Below, piece after piece: positions 10,772 to 19,464 of a stretch of DNA of 30,394 nt. The notes below the pieces were generated by a model that saw only the letters and a list, made by a program, of their open reading frames with translations, did not search any database and was not told where the DNA came from. How positions within the stretch are numbered: position 1 is the first letter of the stretch; each line of letters opens with the position of its first letter. Source of the DNA: Pleurotus ostreatus/Saccharomyces cerevisiae fusant (Eukaryota; Opisthokonta); contig JAMQCK010000291.1 in NCBI GenBank assembly GCA_024196135.1, positions 1 to 30,394 on the forward strand, written 5' to 3'. The translations under genes and the position numbers were made by a program.

Positions 10772-11796
10772 TTAATCGTAGGCCTCTTCTGCGCTTCGGC
10801 GGGCAAGCCGGCGGACCTTCTTCTTGTAGGCTGCGATGACATGTCAGTGTGTGCGAGGGCGGATGACAGGTGGCGCGGAAGGTTACAAGGAGGGGGGACA
10901 GGTATAGAGGGGGAATGGCAGGAGCATAGAGATCGACGGAAGAGGTTATATGGCAGGCAGAGTCGGACACGTACCGTCTGGGTTCTCCCGCACCTCCTTC
11001 GCGGCATCGACGTTGGCGGGACTGTCCGTGTTCGGCGTATCCGAGGAGAGCATGGACAGCACGGACAGGAGCTGGCGGGGAGTCAGGATCGGCGATCGGA
11101 CGATGTGGCGTGCTGGGGGGACGCACGATGGACTCGACTGTATGCACCGGGAGCCATCGCTCGCCAGCATCCTCATACCCGTACTGGTCCTCGCCAGGTG
11201 GGTGCTAAGGTGACCGCGTCAGTCGTGGCAAAGATATCGTTGGAAGTGGCGAACATACCAAGATGCTGATGCAGACGTTCCCGTCGGGGTAGACTGTAGA
11301 GTAGATATGTCGATCAGACAAGCGGTAGTGATAGAGTGATCAGCACACGCACTGTTAGAATGCCACATCGGGGTGAGGAACTTCATCTTCGGCGGGAGGA
11401 GCGGGAACTCGGGCGGGAACGACAATCGGGCCTTGAAGAAGCCACCCTCGCTGGAATCGGGGTGAGTTTTCGCGCACACGCGCGCAAGTTGCTGCCCAAA
11501 GACGTACTAGAGCGTGTCTGGCGGCCTGCGGGCAGGGAACACGGCGTGTCAGCGCGCCACTACGCGTATCACCCATCTACACGCACCCAATGAGAAGCAC
11601 CTCCCACTCAAAGAGGTTGCTGTCGTCGACGAGGCCTGCGGGGCGGGTGCTCAGCGGCGCGTGCGCGCGCGAAGCGGAGGGGGCGTGGCGCACCTGCTGA
11701 GAAGCCCTCGACGGGGTGTTTCGTGAGCTCGGTGAGCTGGCGGCGAAGGAGCAGGGAGTTTGAGCCAGAGTTGCTGGGCGTTCCGGGCTTCGACAT
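10772..11796 (-). CDS. UBE2G1: Ubiquitin-conjugating enzyme E2, UBE2G1 type
   Basis: E2 enzyme that carries ubiquitin as a thioester and passes it to substrates with an E3; the UBE2G family acts mainly in Lys48 chain formation and protein degradation. Eight exons: 11694-11796, 11587-11635, 11508-11525, 11353-11450, 11259-11293, 11127-11204, 10975-11071 and 10772-10830, giving 178 residues (human UBE2G1 has 170). Seen: LLLRRQLTELTKHPVEGFSAG, GPPDTLYEGGFFKARLSFP, PPKMKFLTPMWH, catalytic Cys in DGNVCISIL, the family's acidic insertion HPPGEDQYGYEDAGERW, and SPANVDAAKEVRE. LLLRRQL and NPVEGFSAG-like wording places it nearer UBE2G1 than UBE2G2/yeast Ubc7. Exon 3 has only 18 bases. The usual HPN triad reads HSN. 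It converges on the synthetase gene. The first residues (MSKPGTPSNSGSN) are a short non-conserved lead. Confidence 0.95.
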
Positions 11797-11870
11797 CGCG
11801 AGCGGAGTGGCAGATGGGCAGGCGATGGATGAGGAGAAGGACAAGGCGCGATGGGGTTACAGTCACTAGC

Positions 11871-11880
11871 TTATATATTC
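11871..11880 (-). promoter_or_regulatory. TATA box of the E2 gene
   Basis: Reverse strand GAATATATAA, about 75 bases upstream of the start codon at 11796. Confidence 0.55.
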
Positions 11881-12219
11881 CGCCGCACGTGGCTCTCAAT
11901 GGACCTACATTCAGGCGCGAGCTCGTCATTGACATTTCTTTCGCAATCATCAAAGAAAATGTGAATATAGCACAAACACATATAATGCACGATAAGGGTG
12001 TGTCGTATCTGTAGACTTCGGGATGGCGAGGACTGTGTCGGACGGACTTTCGCAGTGCAGATACATACTATCCAGAGGCTCATCAACTGCTGTTTGTCGG
12101 GCTATCCCTGCGTGAAATTTCGTGGCACAGTGGGTCAGAGTCAAAGAGAGAAGAATTCGAAGAGCTTCAAGGGCGGGGATGTTGCACAATGGTGGGAAAT
12201 CGGCCCTGAGCTCGACTCG

Positions 12220-12240
12220 GTCACGTGAAAAGTTGAACTT
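12220..12240. promoter_or_regulatory. GTCACGTG next to AGTTGAACTT
   Basis: GTCACGTG (12220-12227) matches the RTCACRTG bHLH consensus. AGTTGAACTT (12231-12240) follows four bases later and runs into CGCC. It is the tightest of the four pairings seen in this window, about 420 bases upstream of the E2 start. Confidence 0.45.
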
Positions 12241-12620
12241 CGCCACCAAAGAAACACAGCCGACGGCTTCCGCTTCGTGTCTTCACAAAGGACCCGTCGG
12301 AATATACAATCAGACAATAAGATCCATGTCGAGAATCCATAGCGCATTGAGCATAAAAAGGTCGCGAAGCGTCCGTCTACGAGATAGATAAGTAGCCTGC
12401 ATTAGGCGTAGTGATAAGTAAAACACCGGCAACAAATAAAAGCAGCCAGGACACAATAAGTCGGTCATGTCGTACAGAACATGCTCGAGAAAGTAAGGGT
12501 ACGACTACTGTACAGTATTCTATAGGGGCGGCCTCAGTCTCTGGTGTGTTCTCTGGTGTGTTCGGTGCGGAAGGACCGAGATACTTGGTCCTCAGGAGTA
12601 CAAGAAACACCATGGGCCGC

Positions 12621-15019
12621 TCAGTGCTTCATCGATGCCAACGGCTGCATCTCGTCCTTCGACCCCGACAACATCCCGCGCAGGCGCGCGAACGACGACT
12701 TGCGCGACACGCGCCCCGGCGTCGGGGGCGCGCTGCCCGATAGGTCGAAGCTGATGACCCGCTTGCGTGTGGGAGGTGAGATGGCCTCGGATGATGCACC
12801 TTCAGCGTTAGGCGATGAGAACGACTGCTGAGGCGCTGAGAAACCCCCCGGCATGATCACGGACTCGCGCGAGCCCGCCTGCCCTGACGTCATGCCCCCA
12901 GCCGCCTGCCTCTGCGCCTCCCGCCCCTGCGCCGCGAGCAACTGCTCCCGCAACGCCGCCTCTTCTTCGAAGCTCACCCGCCGGCTCGGCGCCTGACCAG
13001 GCGCAGGGCCCTCGGAGTAGGACACTTGTCGGCTGGGGGCGGGCTTCATCGTCGCGTGCTCGGAAGCGGAGGTCGCGCGGGAGCCGTCACTTGAGGACTG
13101 GTTCGTGCCGTAGTTCGTCCCTTCTGAGTGGCCGAGGCCCGAGTTGGAGTTTGAGTGTCCTAGACCTGAGTTAGAGTTGTTCGCCGGGTATCCCGAGGAT
13201 GCGTTGCCCTTGTAGCTGCTGTCCGAGTTACTCGAGTGGGCCGGCGCGGGCGAGTAGGGGTCGAAGTACTCCTCGGAGCCTGGCGGGGTGAGTCCGGGTG
13301 GCGTGGGGCGGGCGTCGGGGGTGGGGAACGCGATGCCTGATGATGGCTCATCCCGAGCGATGAGCTGGTTATCCTCCGCGAGCAGCGACATGCGGTTTTC
13401 CCGGTTGTACGAATCGCCACCCAAATGAACGAACGCCTCCCGGTTCGTCGGCCCATACGACTCCCCACGGGCATGGCCATAAGAGTGCCGGCTGTACGGG
13501 TTGGGCACGAAGGGCTCGTCGACTGGGCGCACGCCGTTGCCGTCCCGGGCCAGTTCGACGTCGTCCCGATTCATCAGAATCGACCCCCTTTGCCTGCCTT
13601 GCTCGTCGACCACGACCGAGTTGCGGAGGATCGACTGCCGGTAGGTGTTCTGCGGGCTCGGGGCGTGGCGGGAGGTGCGGCGGTCGCCCCCACTGCCGCC
13701 ATGACTCGACGCGCGCTGATGACCAGTCATGCGGGGGTCGTTCCCGCCGTGGCTCGGCATCCGTCTGTCGCCGTAGCTCGACATCCTTCTGTCGCCGCCC
13801 ATGGACATGCGCGGGTCACCCCCACCCATCCCCTGCGACGCATACGACATCCTCGACCCGCGCGTGCTCGCGTAGCTCATAGGTCTCAGCATCGCCTTCT
13901 CCTCCTCCTCGGCGGCCTCCGCGAATGCGTTCGAGAGGTGGCGGTAGTAGTACCAGGTGAAGGTGAGGGCGACTGGGGTTGGGGGTTAGTCAGGGTAAGG
14001 GGTTTAGTCGAGATAAGGACGGACGGCCAGAGCGTTGAGATGGCGTGGAGACAGGGAGGAGGAGGGACAGTCTCTCGAGATGGTTCGGAAGAAAAGAGGG
14101 AGGGACCATGCCCACTCACCACCCTGCACAATCCAGCTCAGCACGTATGCCGCCGCAACATACGCTCGCAGCGCCTTCTCGCTCCGCCTGCAGCTCGCCG
14201 TGCCGCCTTCCTAAAGAGTTTCGTTAGCATCGTTACCATATTCAATGTTATATCTGCGAGCCAGACAAGCTGGCGGATAGCAAAAAGAATCCAGACCACC
14301 AACTCACCTCAAAATCCCACCCAATACACGCATCCAAAAAGTTATCCTTGGTCTTATGATTGAACGCCTTCCCCAGCGCGTAGCACCCGACGGGGAGCGA
14401 GACGAGCGCGAGCGCGAAGGCGGCGAAGAAGGCGTATTGGATGTGTGCGCGGTTCGAGGTGCGGAGGGTGTAGGGGCTGGGAGGGGTGGTGTCAGTCAGT
14501 CAATAGGCAACCGGGAGGGGGATCGATGAGTGTATGGCGAAGAAGGGTGGTCGGGCGAGAAGGACGGGCAGGGGCGCGAATGGGGAGTAAGGGGGGCAAC
14601 AGAGTAAGGGAAAGAAGCAATAAGTAAAACTCACCCAGGCGCATTCGCGAGGAACATGAACGTGAACATGAGTGCTTGCACGTAGAAGTAGCCAGGCTCG
14701 GAGCGCATGAAGTGGCGATCTAGGCGTTTTGAATGAGGACATAGCCAGCCATGAGAGCGTTCACGATGATACTTACCACCAGTCGCAATCATCGCCCATC
14801 CAGTCGCCGCTGCCGCGAGGCTGACGATGATCGTGGCGACGGATGACCACTGAGGAAGAGGTCAGTGATGCAATCGCAACGTGGCGAAGGAGAGGGCAAG
14901 ATAGTAATGTGGTGATGCGAATGGAGTCTGATATACTATATACTCACAATTGCATACTTCCGCAACCTCTGTGGGTTCGACAAGAATGTCTCCGGCGCGT
15001 ACTTGGATTTGAGGCCCAT
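12621..15019 (-). CDS. Four-helix membrane protein with long disordered Ser/Gly-rich tail
   Basis: Six exons (14948-15019, 14777-14849, 14635-14719, 14308-14476, 14120-14210, 12621-13972) give 613 residues. Four hydrophobic helices are visible: about 25-45, 58-75, 89-111 and 148-172. Two cysteines (C127, C140) sit in the loop between helices 3 and 4 and could pair. Two-plus-two helices with a large third loop recall tetraspan/MARVEL-like fungal proteins, but no diagnostic motif such as CCG is present, so no family is named. From about residue 190 the protein is low-complexity: repeated DRRM and PRM near 200-240, a duplicated NSNSGLGHS, and a cluster of Arg-x-x-Ser sites (RQVSY, RRVSF, RKRVISF, RKSSF). 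The tail is presumably cytosolic and phosphorylated; that is inference. Confidence 0.82.
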
Positions 15020-15377
15020 CGTGGAGGGTTAACTGAGAGTTCGGAGGTCGCGGCGAAGGGTGTAATAGGCGAATATGTTGGAGGATGGTCGTGACTATCG
15101 TGCGGAGGTACAACAAGCGCCGTCGAAAGAAGTACACCGACAAGGTCGAACAACCGAGTACAAGGCGAATAACGACGAAGGTACTGGGTGACAGGAGGTA
15201 TGCCAGGTGACGACGAGGAACACCGGCAGGGGAGAGGAACACAGGCGGTCGAAACGACAGTGGCGGCCCAAAGGCTCACAAGGAGTGGTGATGCTTTTCT
15301 AGCGGTTTTGTATACCCTCGCCTCGACTTCGTACAGCCAGGGACGGAAGTGATGCGCTGCGCGAGTACGTCAAGAGG

Positions 15378-15531
15378 CTGAAGGGATGGTGTCGGAGGGC
15401 TGAAAGATTGGCGCTGAAGCGTTGAAGGGTTGGTATCGGAGCGCTGGAAGGTTGGTGTCGGAACGCTGAAGGATTGGTGCTGAAGCACTGCAAGGTTGGC
15501 GTCAGAGCCCTGAAGGATGGTGTTGGAGAGC
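15378..15531. repeat. Minisatellite, seven imperfect copies, 22-base period
   Basis: Seven units begin near 15378, 15400, 15422, 15444, 15466, 15488 and 15510. Each starts CTGAAGG or a close variant, continues with (A/T)TGGTGTCGGA-like sequence and ends near GCG. Copies differ at several positions, so the array is not recent. Because 22 is not a multiple of three, each copy would be read in a different frame. Confidence 0.8.
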
Positions 15532-15758
15532 CGAAAGTGATAATCACCTTCAGACGCTGTGAAAATCGCCTTCAAACACTCTGAAGAACGCGTCAGGGGA
15601 AGGGATTGTGTGTGAGGATGCGCGGCAAGAAGACGCCACGGGGCACGAAGGAAGGTGTCGGGGGGAGGGGGCTGGCAGGAGTACGGAAAGCGCACTCCAC
15701 CTTTATCAAAGGCCTGTGCTCGGCACTGCGGTCGGGACCGCACGACAGTCGGCGTGGG

Positions 15759-15824
15759 TGCACGAAGAGAGTTAGTTGGGTGCACGAAGAGAGCTAGTTG
15801 GGTGCGCAAGAGAGTTAGCCAGGA
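15759..15824. repeat. Second minisatellite, three copies, 22-base period
   Basis: Units at 15759-15780, 15781-15802 and about 15803-15824, each reading TGCACGAAGAGAG then TTAGTTGGG. The first two copies differ at one base; the third is degraded. The unit is unrelated in sequence to the array 230 bases upstream but has the same period. Confidence 0.8.
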
Positions 15825-16119
15825 CGCGCAAAATTCAAGAGTTAGGCCATTGCGCAGGAGAACTACCTGCGAGCAAAGCACAGCATAGATAAGAGGTAGT
15901 ATACTCGGTTGGTGTCGATGCAGCCTCAAGTGTGACTCGGAGACTGCCCTAATGCAAGTACTGTGAGTCCACACTACAGTGAAGCCTGCAGCTGTCGCGA
16001 GCCCGCCCAAAATACCCCAAAAGCGGCGGGAGCCTTCCGTCTCGCGGCCAAGAAAGGGCGAGCGAGCGGGAAGGCGGTCTGCAGGAAGGGTCCTCTTGGA
16101 GCTGCGTCGCCTATTTTCT

Positions 16120-16136
16120 GATAGACGCCGTCTATC
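16120..16136. promoter_or_regulatory. Palindrome GATAGACG-C-CGTCTATC
   Basis: Perfect 8-base inverted repeat with one central base, about 560 bases upstream of the start at 16699. It has the form of a binding site for a dimeric factor. Each half begins with GATA, so a GATA-factor site is another reading. Confidence 0.35.
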
Positions 16137-16698
16137 TTGATGGCAGGCGGCACCCAAACGCGCACAAGGACTCCCGGACTGGCGACATGCTGCGATAGGG
16201 CACTGCCTCGGTGGGCGCCTCAACCGAGCGGCGAGCGCTGAGCGTTGAGCGCTCTCACTTAGACTCTGGACTGGTCTTGAATCACTTACGCTCCCATACT
16301 CCTACACTCCTGGCAGTGAATCGATTGACGTGCGACGCGCTGCTCGTCCCATGCAATTTCCGAGCCCATTCCGAGCGCCCCGACACGATAGGCGTCCGCC
16401 AATTCCGGGGGCGGGCAGCGCGCGCTCATCGCGGACGCGAACCAAGGAGGACGCGGGGTTTGCCGGAGCGGTGCAGGGCGTTCTCTTCCGCCTCACGAAT
16501 TGGGCACGATTACTCAGCCACGCCGGCCCACGCGCGCGTCACGATCACCTGGCATTGTGACGGCACGCGTTCGTCGCCGCCGCACGCATTCCGTCCCGAT
16601 CACTCGCCACCGACGTTCTCCGCAGCGAACGTGTCTTCTCCGAGTCCGACTAGCAATTGGAAAGGGCTTGGAAAACACACTAGCTAGCACACAGCAAA

Positions 16699-18761
16699 AT
16701 GCCAGGTCCGAACAATTCCAAGAAGAAGAAGCAACAGAAGAAGAAAGCGGCGAAGGCTAAGCGCGCGGCGCAAGCAGCCCATGATGACTTCGCACCGCCA
16801 ACCGGAGAGCAGACACCGAAAAGTACGAGGCCTCCATCACCGACGAGAACCCAAGGACCACCGTCAAAGCCTCGAGCACACTCTCGTCCTCCTTCATCAC
16901 TACAACGAGATACTTCTCATTCGCATCCGCCACCACCTCAGCAACCTCCAAGCTCATCCCATCCTCCACATCATGCACCGCGACGATCCTCACCACTCGC
17001 TCCCGATTATTTTTGCTTCCCTTCACAACAACATGCCCCACCCTTCCCCCTCCCCGCCGAACCCTTCATCTACGACCCCGGCAACGGCCCGCGCGTCCGC
17101 GATGCGCGCGCGTTCGTCGACAGCCGCTTCTTCGCGCACGCGCCCGCGTACGAGGACCCGCTGTGCGCTGAGTTCGCGCAGGCGGAGGTGCTGGAGATGT
17201 TGATGGCGGTGCTGCCGGATGAGTTGGCGTTGGTGAGTGGGTGCTTTGGAGTGGATTGTCCGGGGGGTGTACGGTGCACATTGGGAGTAGAGGTGCACAG
17301 TGCACGGAGCCAGGACGTCTGTCCCACGGCGGGGGTTGCGTGATCGCGAAGAGCTTGGCTTAAACCCCCTCTCCCAGATCCTCTGGTACAACAAGAGCCG
17401 CCTGACGAGCCGCATCTGCCCTTCCTGCCGCCGGCTATACAACCTCGGGCAGGCGCTCCCGGACCTCATCGAAGACGGAATGGGCGAAGATGAGGAGGAT
17501 GGTGGCGCGCTTCCGCATGGCAATGAAAAGTCGAAGCCACGCCCACAAGCACCTCCAAACCCCCTCCTCGAGCGCGAGCAGATGATCAGTGGGCTATGTG
17601 AGTTCGCGGTTTCTTTCCTTGGCCGTTCTCGCGCCAAGCGCCTCTTCCGACCTCCACCTCCCCTCCCCTCTCTCACGCCACCAAACTCGTCGCATATATG
17701 CGCCCGAGAATGTACTATACATCTTCATCTGTCCCTTCCCCCCTTTCTCCCTCTCTTGCAAAGCCCCTGCATATATGCGTCCCACAGCGCCACTAGAGCC
17801 ACGCGCCATCCCCCTCATCCTCTCAGGCTTCCTTCCCCGGTCCTTCTTCTCCCCTCATGCAGACTTAGCATGCATATATGCGTCCAAATCGACGTTTATA
17901 TCCCGTATATGCGCCCTTCTCTCTCGCCGCCCCCAACTCACTCCACCGTTCCTTTTCCCCTCCTCTCCTCTCCCCCTCCCTCCTCTCCCCCTTTCCCCTT
18001 ACCCCTCTCCTCCCTCCTCCTCCCTCACTCCCTCTCTCCCGTCTGTCTCCTCGACACACAAAAGCTAACCCATACTAATCCCCCCTCCCCAGGCTCCCCC
18101 GTCTGCTTCATCCTCGCCGCGTTCGACTACCCGGGCGCGATCAAGTCCGCGTGGGGCGCGATGGCGGAGGAGATGGACGACCAGGCGTGGGAGATGTTGA
18201 ACAGGCCGGTGTCGGGGAATAGATTAACTCCCTTGAGCGGCACACCTGGAGACAGTGGAGGCGAGGGGCACGAGAGTGGAGGCGAGGGGCACGAGAGCGA
18301 AGGTACGTTCAGTTCGCACTTACAAGCGGGTGTTATAACGCGCCTCCGTGTTGAAGTCGTTGGGAGGGGGAGTGATTAGAGGGGCCTTACGTGCTACGTG
18401 CGGATTGTCGACGCGCCTCCGCGTCCCGAATGGTGTTATGTCATCGCGAATGGTGTTATGTCATCGCGAATGGTGCTATGTCATCGCGAATGGTGCTATG
18501 TCTTCGGCAGGGGGAGGAGGATGGTCAGAGATATATAGCTGACCTCCACCCTCAGAAGACGCCCTCAGATCCGCGCTCGGGATGCTCGTGCGCATGACGC
18601 GGCTGCACGACCTGGGGCTCGCGCAGCTGCTGTGTATGCCGGAGGAGGGCGATGCGAGTGGCGAAGGGGAGGGCGACGAGCCAGTGCGCGATCCAAAAAC
18701 CGTGAAGGAGAAGGGGGAGGAGCCTTCACGAGATCCGCAGCTAGTGGCAGAGGTGGCATGA
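16699..18761 (+). CDS. Uncharacterised basidiomycete protein, Lys-rich N-terminus and Cys pairs
   Basis: Four exons (16699-17232, 17378-17597, 18093-18302, 18556-18761) give 389 residues. The N-terminus is a dense basic run (KKKKQQKKKAAKAKRA) like a nuclear or nucleolar signal, followed by about 90 Pro/Ser/His-rich, probably disordered residues. From about residue 110 a folded part appears: EPFIYDPGNGPRVRDARAFV, then DPLCAEFAQAEVLEMLMAVL. A Cys pair in RICPSCRRLYNLGQ (C192, C195) and another in GLCSPVCF (C252, C256) could bind one zinc ion. DYPGAIKSAWGAMAEEMDDQ and ALGMLVRMTRLHDLGLAQLL are helical. The C-terminus is acidic (Glu/Gly/Asp). A heptad GGEGHES is duplicated just before exon 4. I know of no function. 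The second and third introns (495 and 253 bases) are unusually long and hold repeats. Confidence 0.8.
17692..17915. repeat. Dispersed intronic copies of GCATATATGC / TATATGCGYCC
   Basis: Four copies of TATATGCG(C/T)CC occur inside the 495-base intron, near 17695, 17772, 17875 and 17906. The first three lie in the perfect palindrome GCATATATGC. Spacing is uneven (about 78, 102 and 33 bases), so it is not a tandem array. Confidence 0.65.
17930..18055. repeat. Polypyrimidine tract in intron
   Basis: About 110 bases of almost pure C and T on the plus strand, made of variations on CCCTCCTCTCC, lying just before the intron's 3' end. It is much longer than a splicing polypyrimidine tract needs and could form triplex (H-form) DNA. 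Confidence 0.7.
18429..18500. repeat. Minisatellite in intron, 20-base period, about 3.6 copies
   Basis: Units AATGGTGTTATGTCATCGCG at 18429 and 18449 are identical; later units at 18469 and 18489 carry a T to C change (GTGCTATG) and the last is cut short. Near-identity points to recent expansion. It lies in the 253-base intron between exons 3 and 4. Confidence 0.85.
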
Positions 18762-18978
18762 GCTGCGAAGCCAGCTAAGTAGTGGGGGTGCGAAGGAGAG
18801 AGGGTAGAGCTCATCTAGGACGCTGATCTACTGAAGGAGGCGATTGTACCACTTATCTGTACTGTCAAGCTTCTGTACGCCCTTTTTTTCTTCTGAGCTG
18901 TACTATACAGGTGTTCAGCGACAGTAACGCTCATGGCAAGACCAACCTGGACCAGGCTATGGCAGATTGAGCAACGGG

Positions 18979-19020
18979 GTCACGTGCCAAATCCCCTTTA
19001 GGCAAGTTCCCAGTTGAACT
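18979..19020. promoter_or_regulatory. GTCACGTG and AGTTGAACT pair
   Basis: GTCACGTG (18979-18986) and AGTTGAACT (19012-19020) are 25 bases apart, the second running into CGCCC. It is the same pairing as near 4539, 6068 and 12220, here about 490 bases upstream of the Dabb start. Confidence 0.4.
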
Positions 19021-19320
19021 CGCCCTTCCCGCTGCTGACGCGTCCCCTAGGTCGTTGGCTCTCAGAAAAAACTCGCCATCCTCACCTAGAATTTTATAAA
19101 AAGCGTTTAAGCTTACTACAGCCCTTCATCATCCCCAAAACCCTCTCAAAAACTATATCCGCATGCACCGGCATATCCCAGTTAGGGGCCATTCCCCAAG
19201 CCGGCAGGTGCTCTGCGCGCTTGCTCAGCGTTTGCCCTCACGGTGGCAACGGCCAGTCAGCTAGCGTCAGAGGGATGGGCTGCGACAGCTGCGGGAATGT
19301 GCCGTATTGAGTAGGGAGGG

Positions 19321-19330
19321 GTATATAAGG
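19321..19330 (+). promoter_or_regulatory. TATA box of the Dabb gene
   Basis: GTATATAAGG, 135-145 bases upstream of the start at 19465, with a likely 5' UTR intron between. AGGGG motifs (the STRE core) flank it on both sides, in keeping with a stress-responsive gene, but such G-runs are common here. Confidence 0.6.
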
Positions 19331-19390
19331 AGCGGGGGATAGAGGGGAGAGGCAACCTTCATACTCTCCCATCCGACTACTCATCACATT

Positions 19391-19445
19391 GTACGTGCCT
19401 CGTCCTCTCTGTTGTGCTTCCATATCTGCTAACGCGTTTGCGCAG
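19391..19445 (+). other. Probable 5' UTR intron of the Dabb gene
   Basis: GTACGT donor at 19391, GCTAACG branch-like sequence near 19427 and TGCGCAG acceptor ending at 19445: a 55-base intron with all three signals, 19 bases before the start codon. Confidence 0.55.
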
Positions 19446-19464
19446 CACCCAATCCACTCCTACG

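Larger units (their letters stand above)
11797..12620. other. Intergenic region, 824 bases
   Basis: Upstream of the E2 gene and downstream of the four-helix membrane protein gene. It holds the TATA box at 11871 and a GTCACGTG plus AGTTGAACTT pair at 12220-12240. Open frames of up to about 100 codons exist but show no family motif and are not called. Confidence 0.6.
15020..16698. other. Repeat-bearing intergenic region, about 1.7 kb
   Basis: Separates two divergently transcribed genes. It contains two tandem arrays with a 22-base period (15378-15531 and 15759-15824) and a 17-base palindrome at 16120. One 315-codon frame on the minus strand (15276-16223) is open across the first array, but has no recognisable domain and biased composition; it is treated as unproven. 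Confidence 0.6.
18762..19464. other. Intergenic region, 703 bases
   Basis: 3' flank of the Lys/Cys-rich protein gene and promoter of the Dabb gene. It contains a GTCACGTG plus AGTTGAACT pair (18979-19020), a TATA box at 19321 and a likely 5' UTR intron at 19391. No other gene is supported. Confidence 0.65.

Noticed and set aside
13425..14363. 312-codon plus-strand frame opposite the membrane-protein gene
   Set aside because: Antisense shadow of a GC-rich, low-complexity coding exon and its introns.
15276..16698. Transposon or retroelement remains in the repeat-rich intergenic region
   Set aside because: No terminal inverted repeats, LTRs, target duplications, or transposase/reverse transcriptase motifs were found.
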